A DNA stretch of 53,164 bases, from positions 1 through 53,164 of IMG/VR virus record IMGVR_UViG_3300009593_000023; one strand, written 5' to 3'. The position numbers and the translations under genes are program-made. The DNA comes from a virus. The notes beneath the pieces were generated by a model. It was not told the origin of the DNA, did not search any database, and saw only the letters and a program-made list of their open reading frames with translations. How positions within the stretch are numbered: position 1 is the stretch's first letter; each line of letters opens with the position of its first letter. Positions 1 to 7,116 of this stretch are shown one piece after another.

Positions 1-486
1 CATTATTATTAACATAGCAACACGACCTATTACTTTAGCACTTATTATATCACCTTCGTTATAAAATACAAAGAAGTTAGCTATTAAGAATATTTGTAAT
101 ACCCAAGCAAGTCCTAGTATTACTTTGTGATATTGATAGTAATGGTCTTGTAAGTTAACACTTTTATTATCGTGATTATATGGTATACTTACTTCTGCTA
201 TAAGAAACATTAGCATTGGAACTGCAAGAAATAATATGTACGTGAATAGATTCCAGTTGCTATCAGGATAGAAGTTTACATCTTGAAGTGGTGTTGCTGT
301 CCACCAGAATAGTATCATCGTGAATATTGTTATAAAGCAGAACAATGTATGTGGCCAGTAAAAAGTGACCTTCTCATTATTAGTGCTGTTATTGATTGCT
401 ATTAAACTTGTTATGCTTGTCATCATACGTACAAATGCAAAGCCAAGAATTAGAAACGCAACAGTTGATAAATGTGCAAAAACTAT
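1..486 (-). CDS. partial multi-pass membrane protein, unknown
   Basis: The reading frame is open from 486 down to the window edge, so the C-terminus lies outside. The translation is strongly hydrophobic, with at least four likely membrane segments (for example around FCFITIFTMILFWW and YILFLAVPMLMFLIAEV). The start is unclear. An AGGAG lies at 494-498 (complement) and the codon at ideal spacing (484-486) is ATA, giving a hydrophobic N-terminus; the first ATG codons are at 426 and 423 but have no ribosome-binding site and would cut the first membrane helix. Product not recognised. Confidence 0.6.
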   Translation of the reverse strand, partial: MVFAHLSTVAFLILGFAFVRMMTSITSLIAINNSTNNEKVTFYWPHTLFCFITIFTMILFWWTATPLQDVNFYPDSNWNLFTYILFLAVPMLMFLIAEVSIPYNHDNKSVNLQDHYYQYHKVILGLAWVLQIFLIANFFVFYNEGDIISAKVIGRVAMLIIM

Positions 487-557
487 TTTTCTTCTCCTGT
501 ATAGTATATATCCTTTCTGTTCATAAGACGTTCATTTTAAAAAAGATATATATTATT

Positions 558-587
558 AGTACATTTATTGTACTGTGGACCGCGGTC
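558..587. promoter_or_regulatory. two inverted repeats upstream of pqqA-like gene
   Basis: AGTACA-N5-TGTACT (558-574) is followed by a perfect 10-bp palindrome GACCGCGGTC (578-587) in the gap between the minus-strand membrane gene and the pqqA-like gene. The GC-rich palindrome stands out in AT-rich surroundings. They could be operator sites or an RNA hairpin; the function is inferred only. Confidence 0.4.
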
Positions 588-628
588 GTTAGACAACCGG
601 CACGTAACTTCTAACTTGGAGACATACG

Positions 629-706
629 ATGCAATGGAACACTCCACAAATCGTAGAGGTATGTATTGGATTAGAAATTAATTCTTATGCCTGTGCTGAA
701 ATATAG
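629..706 (+). CDS. pqqA: PqqA-like coenzyme PQQ precursor peptide
   Basis: A 25-residue ORF preceded by GGAG at suitable spacing. It starts MQWNTPQIVEV and ends SYACAEI. In between is a conserved Glu, three residues, then Tyr (E16 and Y20), the pair that PqqE/PqqD crosslink and PqqF/G trim to make pyrroloquinoline quinone in PQQ-producing bacteria. The W at position 3, the GLE-xxx-Y core and the AEI end match alphaproteobacterial PqqA peptides. No pqqB-E genes are in the window, so the peptide would have to feed a host pathway or be a decoy. Family assignment is from motif memory; the function in a phage is inferred. Confidence 0.8.
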   Translation: MQWNTPQIVEVCIGLEINSYACAEI

Positions 707-707
707 G

Positions 708-742
708 TTGACATTATAATACATTGATAGTATTATTATAAT
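708..742 (+). promoter_or_regulatory. sigma70-type promoter directly before a terminator
   Basis: TTGACA (708-713), a 17-base spacer, then TATTAT (731-736), with an overlapping TATAAT at 737-742. Transcription would begin about 743-750, only a few bases before the hairpin at 751. Confidence 0.6.
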
Positions 743-785
743 ATTAACTCGGAGCCAACCCACAATAGGGAAGGCTCCTTTTTTT
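743..785 (+). ncRNA. candidate tiny promoter-terminator RNA
   Basis: The promoter at 708-742 is followed at once by a hairpin (GGAGCC 751-756 pairing with GGCTCC 773-778) and seven T. A transcript of about 40 nt would be made unless polymerase reads through into the gene at 802, so this is either a small RNA or an attenuator. Confidence 0.4.
751..785 (+). terminator. Rho-independent terminator
   Basis: Six-base GC-rich stem GGAGCC/GGCTCC, 16-base loop, then T7. Confidence 0.75.
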
Positions 786-801
786 ATGAAAGGCGTATAA
801 A

Positions 802-960
802 ATGAAACTTTATAGTTTAGAATTAGTTATATTCGGCTGGTTAGCATATAATATATTTGTAGAGATACACGACTGGTTAGCTGAATCCTTTGACGGTCAA
901 GACAATGAACAAGTTGTTGTCGCACCTAAACCTGTAGCACCTTTTCCAAATGTTAAGTAA
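802..960 (+). CDS. small membrane protein, unknown
   Basis: A 52-residue ORF with an N-terminal hydrophobic helix (LVIFGWLAYNIFVEI) and a polar, proline-containing tail. An AAGG lies 9 bases before the ATG. It overlaps the next gene by 11 bases, which suggests co-translation. No family recognised. Confidence 0.6.
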   Translation: MKLYSLELVIFGWLAYNIFVEIHDWLAESFDGQDNEQVVVAPKPVAPFPNVK

Positions 961-1138
961 ATTTATTGTTATCGTTTGGTTATCATATAACTACGAGAAC
1001 CCTGTTATAATAGGTTCAGTAGAAGATTGTGATACAGGAAAAAAAATAGCAGAGCAACTACAACCTAATCATAAGGCCTTTGGTTGCTTTACTGAAGAAC
1101 ATTGGAACAAACAAAAGTTTGCTATTCTGAATTGGTAA
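950..1138 (+). CDS. small secreted or membrane-anchored two-Cys protein
   Basis: 62 residues. A short hydrophobic N-terminus (FIVIVWLSY) is followed by a soluble part with two cysteines (SVEDCDTG and AFGCFTEE). The arrangement of N-terminal hydrophobic stretch, Cys near the middle and Cys near the end resembles the products at 24487-24750 and 1122-1394, so these may be distant paralogues. It ends convergently over the 3' end of the minus-strand gene 1122-1394. Function unknown. Confidence 0.6.
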   Translation: MLSKFIVIVWLSYNYENPVIIGSVEDCDTGKKIAEQLQPNHKAFGCFTEEHWNKQKFAILNW

Positions 1139-1394
1139 GACTTGCAGGTAACTGGGGGATTTGTACTTTACGTTTCCAAAAGATTTTAGGATCATTAGTT
1201 TGACAAGTAACTTTAACTAGTCCTTGCATTTCTTTTTCTAAAGTTGGAATAAAATTCTCTTGTGCAAATACTTTACGTTCTTCGCACTTTTCAAATGACT
1301 CATACTTCATGCTCGACCATCCATCTGGTTGAGCAAAGTCACCCGGGGTCCAAACGCCATTAATCAAGAAATAAAATACCAACCAAACATTCAC
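1122..1394 (-). CDS. small secreted or membrane-anchored two-Cys protein
   Basis: 90 residues with a hydrophobic N-terminus (VWLVFYFLI), then a soluble region with Cys in SFEKCEER and VTCQTND. It resembles in layout the genes at 950 and 24487. It converges with the plus-strand gene at 950-1138, overlapping it by 17 bases. No family recognised. Confidence 0.6.
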   Translation of the reverse strand: MNVWLVFYFLINGVWTPGDFAQPDGWSSMKYESFEKCEERKVFAQENFIPTLEKEMQGLVKVTCQTNDPKIFWKRKVQIPQLPASLTNSE

Positions 1395-1418
1395 TACTGA
1401 ACCTCTTGTGGTTAAAAG

Positions 1419-1904
1419 TTAAATATTATCTTTGTTAGGTACTATTGAGCTATTCCCAAATAAATCTACCGCTTTCCAAGATGAGTAAATTTTCCATCCT
1501 GCTACTTTAGGATCTGCATCAAGCATAGCTAAATGAAAAACTCTATCTGAGGCTTTCTTTGCTCTTGCTATTAAGTCTGCATCTTCTTTATCTTTAAGTT
1601 TCCAACGATACTGTCTTATTGTTTTATATAATAAGTCATGTATAATTGCCGCTCTTGCTACGTCAAATGGAGCAATAAAGGCCCACATAGCTCTTGGCAC
1701 AGAAGCTAAATCTGTAACAAAACCTGTTTTAACTGTAATAGTTTCAGTTTTATTAGTTTCACGTTTAACTTTAACACCAACATCTTGTAGTGATTTGATT
1801 TCGTCTACTGTAAGGTCCTTTGTAGTGTATGACAAGTCACGACCTAACACCCATTTTCTAGGCGGATTGAACTCTGCCATAATTTTATTATTAAATTTTC
1901 CCAT
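1419..1904 (-). CDS. DUF1353-like phage protein
   Basis: 161 residues when started at the ATG at 1904, which has a GGGGG-containing purine tract upstream; an in-frame ATG at 1943 is possible but less well placed. The core TDLASVPRAMWAFIAPFD followed by RAAIIHDLLYK matches the DUF1353 family, common in tailed phages and of unproven function. The conserved Asp and the HDxLY motif are present. It lies between small membrane genes and the minus-strand tRNA cluster. Confidence 0.7.
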   Translation of the reverse strand: MGKFNNKIMAEFNPPRKWVLGRDLSYTTKDLTVDEIKSLQDVGVKVKRETNKTETITVKTGFVTDLASVPRAMWAFIAPFDVARAAIIHDLLYKTIRQYRWKLKDKEDADLIARAKKASDRVFHLAMLDADPKVAGWKIYSSWKAVDLFGNSSIVPNKDNI

Positions 1905-1983
1905 ATACTCTTGCCCCCTTTGTGCAAGTATATTTATCTGCACACATAATATTTTTCAAGAGGTAATATAACTTAAAGTTATA

Positions 1984-2057
1984 TGGAGTTACCGGGCGGA
2001 ATCGAACCACCGTACAAGGATTTGCAATCCTCTACATAACCACTCTGTCACGGTAAC
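1984..2057 (-). tRNA. tRNA-Cys(GCA)
   Basis: Full cloverleaf on the minus strand: acceptor stem GTTACCG/CGGTAAC, anticodon loop TTGCAAA with GCA, a normal T arm, and an encoded CCA. First-transcribed end at 2057. Confidence 0.95.
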
Positions 2058-2059
2058 AT

Positions 2060-2136
2060 TGGTAGCAGAGGCAGGATTCGAACCTGCGACCCCCGGCTTA
2101 TGAGTCCGGTGCTCTAACCACCTGAGCTACTCTGCC
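2060..2136 (-). tRNA. tRNA with CAT anticodon (elongator Met or Ile2)
   Basis: Acceptor GGCAGAG/CTCTGCT with a G1-U72 pair, anticodon loop CTCATAA, encoded CCA. The paired 1-72 position argues against an initiator. CAT could be elongator Met or, if C34 becomes lysidine, Ile (AUA); the AT-rich codon use would favour a need for the latter. Confidence 0.9.
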
Positions 2137-2144
2137 AAAGGATA

Positions 2145-2218
2145 TGGAGCGGGTGAGGGGAATCGAACCCCTATCATCAGCTTGGAAGGCTGTCATAATA
2201 CCATTATACTACACCCGC
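2145..2218 (-). tRNA. tRNA-Gly(TCC)
   Basis: Acceptor GCGGGTG/CACCCGC, anticodon loop TTCCAAG with TCC, encoded CCA. It is the first of three minus-strand tRNAs downstream of the promoter at 2239-2267. Confidence 0.95.
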
Positions 2219-2238
2219 TTTTAGGTCTAATACTACTT

Positions 2239-2267
2239 ATATTACTATATACTAGTAGCTACGTCAA
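2239..2267 (-). promoter_or_regulatory. sigma70-type promoter for the minus-strand tRNA cluster
   Basis: On the minus strand: TTGACG (2267-2262), 17-base spacer, TAATAT (2244-2239). It points into the Gly, CAT and Cys tRNAs. Confidence 0.5.
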
Positions 2268-2327
2268 CCGGTTTGTTAGTTATTTTTATTTTGATAACAC
2301 TAAATACAGTATAAGGAACGAAAAGCC

Positions 2328-2606
2328 ATGAGAAAACGTACAAGATCAATACTAGAAGAATTGAATAGCATTCATAGAACTACCAATAATGATGCTCTTA
2401 TTCAATCTACTGGAAATAACATTATTGAAAGTGCTATTAACTTATTAAATAGGATCACTGAGAGCTATGATCCAGAAACTGCACAAGAGATTGAAAGACG
2501 TTTTATCAATAGTATTAGAAGTGGCGATCCTCGTAAATTTAAACGTGGTATAGACAAAATAATTGAATCTAAACAAAAGGACGAGGGCGATGCAGATACT
2601 CAATGA
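2328..2606 (+). CDS. unknown late phage protein with CTS-like N-terminus
   Basis: 92 residues, charged and mostly helical. AAGGAA lies 8-9 bases before the ATG and a TAAATA late-type element lies further upstream (about 2305). The N-terminus MRKRTRSILEELN contains I-L-E, which fits the T4 prohead-protease consensus (I/L-x-E), as in many neighbours. It overlaps the next gene by 17 bases. Function unknown; internal head protein is an inference. Confidence 0.6.
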   Translation: MRKRTRSILEELNSIHRTTNNDALIQSTGNNIIESAINLLNRITESYDPETAQEIERRFINSIRSGDPRKFKRGIDKIIESKQKDEGDADTQ

Positions 2607-3288
2607 GGGCGGTAACGTATTTAAAGGACCAGATGGTGCTGAGGCAACTCAACGAATAAACCAAGCTGATGTAGAGCCTACACTTAAATGGCTTGAAAAA
2701 ATCACAGGAATTAATCACGTAGACTTTATGCTAGGTTCAACTGGTATTAAACCTACTAGTGGTGATTTAGACGTTGCAGTAGATAAAGAGAAAGTAAACA
2801 AAGATGCTCTTGTAGGAAAGTTAAAAGCCTGGAAAGATAAGAACGCACCTAAAGATGATGATAGAGCCTGGATAGCAAAGTCAGGTATTAGTGTACACTT
2901 TAAAACACCTATCAACGGAGATGCTAAGAATGGCTTTGTACAAACAGATTTAATGTTTGGTGATCCTAAATTTATGCAGTTTGCTTTACGTGGTGCGGCT
3001 GACAGTGAATTTAAAGGACAACACAGAATGATTATGATAGCCTCTGTTGCAAAAGCACAAGGTTACAAATGGTCACCAACAAACGGATTAGTAGATAGAA
3101 TTACTAACGAGCCTGTAACTAAAGATCCAAACGAAGTAGCTAAAATTTTATTAGGTGACAATGCAAGTGCTGATGATATGAGAAGTGTTGAAACTATTAA
3201 TGCAAAAATTAAAGCAGATCCTAACTATGAAAACCTAGTTAAAGATGCTAAAGACTACTTTGAAAAAGATGGATTGAAGTTACCGTAA
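2590..3288 (+). CDS. nucleotidyltransferase-fold-like phage protein
   Basis: 232 residues from the ATG at 2590 (MQILNEGGN); an upstream in-frame ATG-like start at 2563 would lie deep in the preceding gene, while 2590 follows a GAGG. The segment LGSTGIKPTSGDLDVAV resembles the G-S-x(n)-D-x-D pattern of the polymerase-beta-type nucleotidyltransferase superfamily, and FVQTDLMFGD could supply the third acidic residue. This assignment is tentative. The LNE near the N-terminus fits a prohead-protease site. Stop and next start overlap (TAATG). Confidence 0.6.
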   Translation: MQILNEGGNVFKGPDGAEATQRINQADVEPTLKWLEKITGINHVDFMLGSTGIKPTSGDLDVAVDKEKVNKDALVGKLKAWKDKNAPKDDDRAWIAKSGISVHFKTPINGDAKNGFVQTDLMFGDPKFMQFALRGAADSEFKGQHRMIMIASVAKAQGYKWSPTNGLVDRITNEPVTKDPNEVAKILLGDNASADDMRSVETINAKIKADPNYENLVKDAKDYFEKDGLKLP

Positions 3289-4412
3289 TGAGATTATACG
3301 AATTTAGAAAAGCAGTATTTGAAGATGCTCGTATACAACACGCCGAAGACGTTATCTTTTGGGAAGGTAGTGCAGGTGCAAAACGTGTTATTGATTCAAT
3401 CATTGGATTAACAAAAGGTAACACACAATCACTTACAGTTAAATGGGACGGCTCTCCAGCAGTTATATTTGGAAGAGACGATGAAGGAAGATTTGTATTT
3501 ACAGACAAGTCAGGTTTTGTTGCAAAAGGTTATGATGGCCGTGCAACTAATGGAGATGACTTAGAAGCATTATTATTAAACAGAGGAAAAGGATCTGAGA
3601 AGTCAGATGATTACAAAGCATTTGCAGGTAATATGAAATCTGTGTTTCCTGTGTTTGAAAAGGCAATACCAGAAGACTTTAGAGGCTACTTCAAAGGCGA
3701 CTTATTATTTTTTAACACACCTGATTTAAGTAACGGAGCATATACCTTTAAACCAAATATAGTTTCCTATACAGTTGTAGCCGACAGTGACATAGGAAAA
3801 CGTATTCAAGTAAGTAAAGCTGGGGTTGTGATTCATAGAATAGTTGACCCAGATGGTAGTGAAAAACCTTTAACCGATTATGATATATTCCAAGGTAAAC
3901 AATTATTAGTTTTACCGCCAGTCACTGTACAAGAGCCACCACAAGTAGATATGAGTGGCATAAACAAAATTAGTGCAATCGTTACAAAGAATGCAAGTGC
4001 AATAGATTCATTACTTAACAAAGAACAATTAAGAAGTATGAAGATGACAGACTTCTCAAATGTTTTATATCAATATGTAAATAGTAAAACAGATACAGGA
4101 TTAGACAACTTAGGCAAAGACTTTATGCAATGGTTACAGAACTCGGCAGTTTCGGCTCCGAAGAAAGCTAAGATGACTGAGTATGTTAAAACGAACATAA
4201 GAGCCTTTGGTGCTCTATGGCAAGTAGTTGAAGGTATAATGAAAACTAAAAATAATATTATTGCTCAACTAGAAAATCAACCTGCTGATGTTAAAGCATC
4301 AATAGGAAGTAAACCAGGTGGGGAAGGCTATGTACTGGCTCACCCAGATGGTGATATTAAATTTGTTAATCGTGCTGGCTTTAGTGCGGCTAACAGAGCA
4401 GTACAACGATAG
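3288..4412 (+). CDS. conserved marine T4-like phage protein, unknown (internal protein candidate)
   Basis: 374 residues. The type of protein is one seen repeatedly in marine T4-like phages, possibly DUF6267 (name from memory). The pattern VKWDGSPAVIFGRDDEGRFV recalls the K-x-D-G of covalent nucleotidyltransferases (ligases, capping enzymes), with the following GRFVFTDKSGF segment in a plausible position, so an RNA/DNA ligase-like fold deserves a check. N-terminus MRLYEFRKAVFED resembles a T4 capsid-targeting sequence. Starts at the TAATG overlap with the preceding gene, so translation is coupled. Confidence 0.65.
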   Translation: MRLYEFRKAVFEDARIQHAEDVIFWEGSAGAKRVIDSIIGLTKGNTQSLTVKWDGSPAVIFGRDDEGRFVFTDKSGFVAKGYDGRATNGDDLEALLLNRGKGSEKSDDYKAFAGNMKSVFPVFEKAIPEDFRGYFKGDLLFFNTPDLSNGAYTFKPNIVSYTVVADSDIGKRIQVSKAGVVIHRIVDPDGSEKPLTDYDIFQGKQLLVLPPVTVQEPPQVDMSGINKISAIVTKNASAIDSLLNKEQLRSMKMTDFSNVLYQYVNSKTDTGLDNLGKDFMQWLQNSAVSAPKKAKMTEYVKTNIRAFGALWQVVEGIMKTKNNIIAQLENQPADVKASIGSKPGGEGYVLAHPDGDIKFVNRAGFSAANRAVQR

Positions 4413-4421
4413 GAGATAAAA

Positions 4422-4880
4422 ATGAAAGCAACTGATTTTATTAAAGAGATCAAAGCTGATGACTTAGATCAAGATGCTATTGATTCTTTAAAGAAACAAA
4501 TAGATCCTGCTGATAAAGATGATGGGGATTTAGATAAAGGATATAGTGATAAGCACGTATCGATGATTAACCAAGTTCACAAAGTGATAGACTCACAAGG
4601 AAATCCTAACCCAGTTAAAAGTGTTTCAACTGAAGATGGTGGTAAGTTTCCAATAACTGGTTGGCAAGCTAAAATGATCGCGGCTATGTTAACTTCGAAC
4701 TATAATCAAGACCAGAAAAGAAAGTTTACAGATGATGTAAACAAAAAGAAAGAAGTACTAGGTGCTTTATTAGGTGCAAAAACACCTGAAGACATGAAAG
4801 CAAAGTTCTTTGATATGTATAGTCCTAAAGAGCAACCAAAAAGCTCATATGAAGGACAATATCAAGCTAAACTTGTATAA
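4422..4880 (+). CDS. unknown late protein with CTS-like N-terminus
   Basis: 152 residues, lysine- and aspartate-rich, low in hydrophobics. Preceded by AGGAGATAAAA. The N-terminus MKATDFIKEIK carries IKE, close to T4 capsid-targeting sequences such as MKTYQEFIAE. Central SMINQVHKVIDSQGNPNPV segment not recognised. Lies in a co-directional late block with gaps of 9-12 bases. Function unknown. Confidence 0.6.
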   Translation: MKATDFIKEIKADDLDQDAIDSLKKQIDPADKDDGDLDKGYSDKHVSMINQVHKVIDSQGNPNPVKSVSTEDGGKFPITGWQAKMIAAMLTSNYNQDQKRKFTDDVNKKKEVLGALLGAKTPEDMKAKFFDMYSPKEQPKSSYEGQYQAKLV

Positions 4881-4892
4881 GGAGTAAGTTAA

Positions 4893-5759
4893 GTGGAACT
4901 AGAGTTCTTATCAGAGCTATACGAAGCTAGAATGACCCGTAACTCGGGCGATACAGCAAAGTTAACCTATAACGATTGCTGTGAAAGACTATACTTGTCT
5001 TTATTAGTTCTTGAGCTTCTGAGCAAATATCCAAAGTATGTACCATATGCGAGAGCTTATGCAAAGAAAACTAAAGATACAAATTATGCACGTTTTCAAA
5101 TGCATGGTACTGACTTACATAACTTCATTTACTTTGTAAATGGAGATGATGAAGCTCTATTAAAACTTAAAGATCCTGATAGTGCTAGAATGATAGCACG
5201 TAGAACTACACTACCAAAAATGAATATCAATAGATACTTAACAACACTATCAAGTGGAATGGTATCTAGACCTAGTGAAACATTTATGAGTATAGAAACT
5301 GCATTAAATATCTCCAATGCAGACTATAAAGCCACTCGTAGATACCTAGGCAACTTTGATAGACTATCAACAATGGAAAAGAAAAAAGTAGCAACTAGAT
5401 TAGCACTTGCTACTAGAGCCAAACTTAGAAGTAGTGATATAATTATCTACCTAGAAGAACTTGTTGCTGAAAGAGATTTAGAAACAGCAACAGTTAAAGA
5501 CAACGAGCCAACAGTATCAAGTCCAGACATAGGAGTAACAGGACAAGAACTATCTATGTATAGATTTTTAGTTGGTGCAAGGAATTTAGTAGGTACTAAA
5601 AAGTTTTTAGAACTTGCAAAAGACGGCAAAAGTATTCCAAGTACATTTGTTAAACAATACCTACCTGCAATACTAATAATAGATAATATAGTAAAAGCAG
5701 GGCCAGGATACGTTCAAATGCTACGATCCCTAGAAAATCGAGCTAAAAAAAGACGTTAA
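4893..5759 (+). CDS. unknown late helical protein with CTS-like N-terminus
   Basis: 288 residues from a GTG start preceded by AAGGAG. Largely helical, rich in Arg and Lys, no membrane segment. N-terminus MELEFLSELYEARM includes LYE, fitting the prohead-protease consensus. It is the last gene before a late promoter at 5782. No domain recognised. Confidence 0.6.
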   Translation: MELEFLSELYEARMTRNSGDTAKLTYNDCCERLYLSLLVLELLSKYPKYVPYARAYAKKTKDTNYARFQMHGTDLHNFIYFVNGDDEALLKLKDPDSARMIARRTTLPKMNINRYLTTLSSGMVSRPSETFMSIETALNISNADYKATRRYLGNFDRLSTMEKKKVATRLALATRAKLRSSDIIIYLEELVAERDLETATVKDNEPTVSSPDIGVTGQELSMYRFLVGARNLVGTKKFLELAKDGKSIPSTFVKQYLPAILIIDNIVKAGPGYVQMLRSLENRAKKRR

Positions 5760-5781
5760 TCCACACTTTATTTCCAAATCT

Positions 5782-5789
5782 TATAAATA
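5782..5789 (+). promoter_or_regulatory. T4-type late promoter TATAAATA
   Basis: Exact TATAAATA, 58 bases before the gene at 5847, matching the T4 late -10 motif recognised by gp55-type sigma factors. Confidence 0.65.
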
Positions 5790-5846
5790 CTAGTAACATC
5801 ATACAAGAGAAAAGTATGTTGGTCATTAGAAAATAGGAGAAATAAA

Positions 5847-6209
5847 ATGGCTGGAATAACAAGAGTAAACGGATTCGGCAACTACGTTGTTGGATCATAC
5901 AGAACAAGTGCTAACATCGGCGCTTTCTTACTAACAGTACAAAACGCATCTAACTCTGCACAAGATATCAGAGCTGAAGACGACGCGGCTAACGAAACAG
6001 TTGAAGCAATCGCAATGGCTTGTAACACATTAGGAATGTCAGTAACTGACTCTAATGCTGGAACGGCTACATTGTTAGTTGATTCATCTCAGTGGGACGC
6101 GGCTTCTTTACAAGCGGCTGTTAGACACTTAGGAACTACTGTAGGACCAAACAACATCGACGTTACTGGTTCAGACGTAGTTGCGGCTTCTACTTTAACT
6201 GCGGCGTAA
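5847..6209 (+). CDS. small Ala/Thr-rich probable virion protein
   Basis: 120 residues, rich in Ala, Thr, Asn and Val; begins MAGITRVNGFGNYVVG. It has its own perfect late promoter, a strong AGGAG site and a strong terminator just downstream, a monocistronic layout that suggests high expression, as for a decoration or other abundant structural protein. GC content is higher than in the neighbours because Ala-Ala pairs are written GCG GCT. No enzyme motif. Structural role is inferred from layout and composition. Confidence 0.65.
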   Translation: MAGITRVNGFGNYVVGSYRTSANIGAFLLTVQNASNSAQDIRAEDDAANETVEAIAMACNTLGMSVTDSNAGTATLLVDSSQWDAASLQAAVRHLGTTVGPNNIDVTGSDVVAASTLTAA

Positions 6210-6251
6210 TCCATAGTTAATTAGAAACGTTAATTAAGTTAACAAATACAC

Positions 6252-6287
6252 TAAAGGGCGGTTCATTATTTGTTCCGCCCTTTTTTT
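6252..6287 (+). terminator. Rho-independent terminator
   Basis: AAAGGGCGG pairs with CCGCCCTTT around a 13-base loop and is followed by T7. The last T directly precedes the ATG of the next ORF. Confidence 0.9.
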
Positions 6288-6716
6288 ATGACTATAAGTA
6301 TGAGTATGAACTTTGAGATTGCTACATTAATAGATATAACTCAAACAGGACAAACCAAATTTAGAAGTGAAGATAGGAAAGCTATCAACCAACAAGCAAA
6401 TTGGAACACTTTCTTACAAGTTGTAGGCCTGAGAGCAAACCCATACTTTGACGCTTCACCAAAATGTGTTGAAGACGTTGATATTACTAATGGCGAGTTT
6501 GGCAGTGAATATACAGGTAAACAAAGACTGTGGTATTTCACATTTACTATTGAACAAATAGGTGCTTTAAGTGTAGAAGCTCTTAAAGATGACTTTGATT
6601 TAGTGCCAGTAATTGCTGGTCTTACAGAGTCTATTACGATAAATAATAATGCGTTTAGAACTAAAGATGATGCAACAAGAAATATCATTTTTAAGTTAGT
6701 AGATAACGAAACGTAG
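6288..6716 (+). CDS. conserved marine T4-like phage protein, unknown
   Basis: 142 residues from the ATG at 6288, the first codon after the terminator T-tract; ATGs at 6300 and 6306 are alternatives, and 6306 (MNFEIATLIDITQTGQ) gives the most natural N-terminus. None has a clear ribosome-binding site. Beta-rich, with repeated polar turns, and of the type seen in marine T4-like phages; no known activity. If transcription stops at 6287, expression must come from read-through. Confidence 0.65.
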   Translation: MTISMSMNFEIATLIDITQTGQTKFRSEDRKAINQQANWNTFLQVVGLRANPYFDASPKCVEDVDITNGEFGSEYTGKQRLWYFTFTIEQIGALSVEALKDDFDLVPVIAGLTESITINNNAFRTKDDATRNIIFKLVDNET

Positions 6717-6823
6717 GTATTAAATAAATATTAATACAAAGGCACAAGGCAAACATTACATCTATTTTAGGCGATTAGAATATAGGCCCCTTCCACGATA
6801 ATTAACGGAATGGAGAGTGTAAG

Positions 6824-7057
6824 ATGGCAAGAGCCACAACTTTAGAACGAGAAAACTTAGAAGCACACGTTGATTTGTGCGAACAAAGATATAATAATTT
6901 AGAACTTCGTCTCTCTAAAATAGAGACTAAAGTAGAGCATATCCACGCCGATATTACAAACGGAAATAAATCAATGGTAAAAGTTATAATAGGTGCAACA
7001 GGCACTATTATAGCTGGACTACTTTCAACTTTAGTAGTCGTACTAATGAATATGTAA
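6824..7057 (+). CDS. coiled-coil protein with C-terminal membrane anchor
   Basis: 77 residues: a heptad-rich helix (LEAHVDLCEQRYNNLELRLSKIE) followed by one membrane segment (VIIGATGTIIAGLLSTLVVVLM). The layout resembles small haemolysin XhlA-type phage proteins, though no specific match can be claimed. GGAG precedes the ATG. Could act in lysis or membrane association. Confidence 0.6.
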   Translation: MARATTLERENLEAHVDLCEQRYNNLELRLSKIETKVEHIHADITNGNKSMVKVIIGATGTIIAGLLSTLVVVLMNM

Positions 7058-7105
7058 TATAATTTACCACCCTTCCTAAAACAAAACAAACACCCAAAAC
7101 AAACA

Positions 7106-7111
7106 TAAATA
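7106..7111 (+). promoter_or_regulatory. late promoter element TAAATA at a leaderless start
   Basis: TAAATA ends at 7111 and the ATG begins at 7117. With T4 late spacing (element at about -11 to -6), +1 is the A of the start codon. Confidence 0.55.
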
Positions 7112-7116
7112 CGTAT

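Noticed and set aside
396-614. Plus-strand ORF overlapping the divergent membrane gene
   Set aside because: Opposite to a better-supported minus-strand frame; no ribosome-binding site and no recognisable product. The pqqA-like gene lies just after it in a different frame.
1984-2218. Reading the minus-strand tRNAs as plus-strand hairpins
   Set aside because: Cloverleaf, anticodons and CCA fit only on the minus strand.
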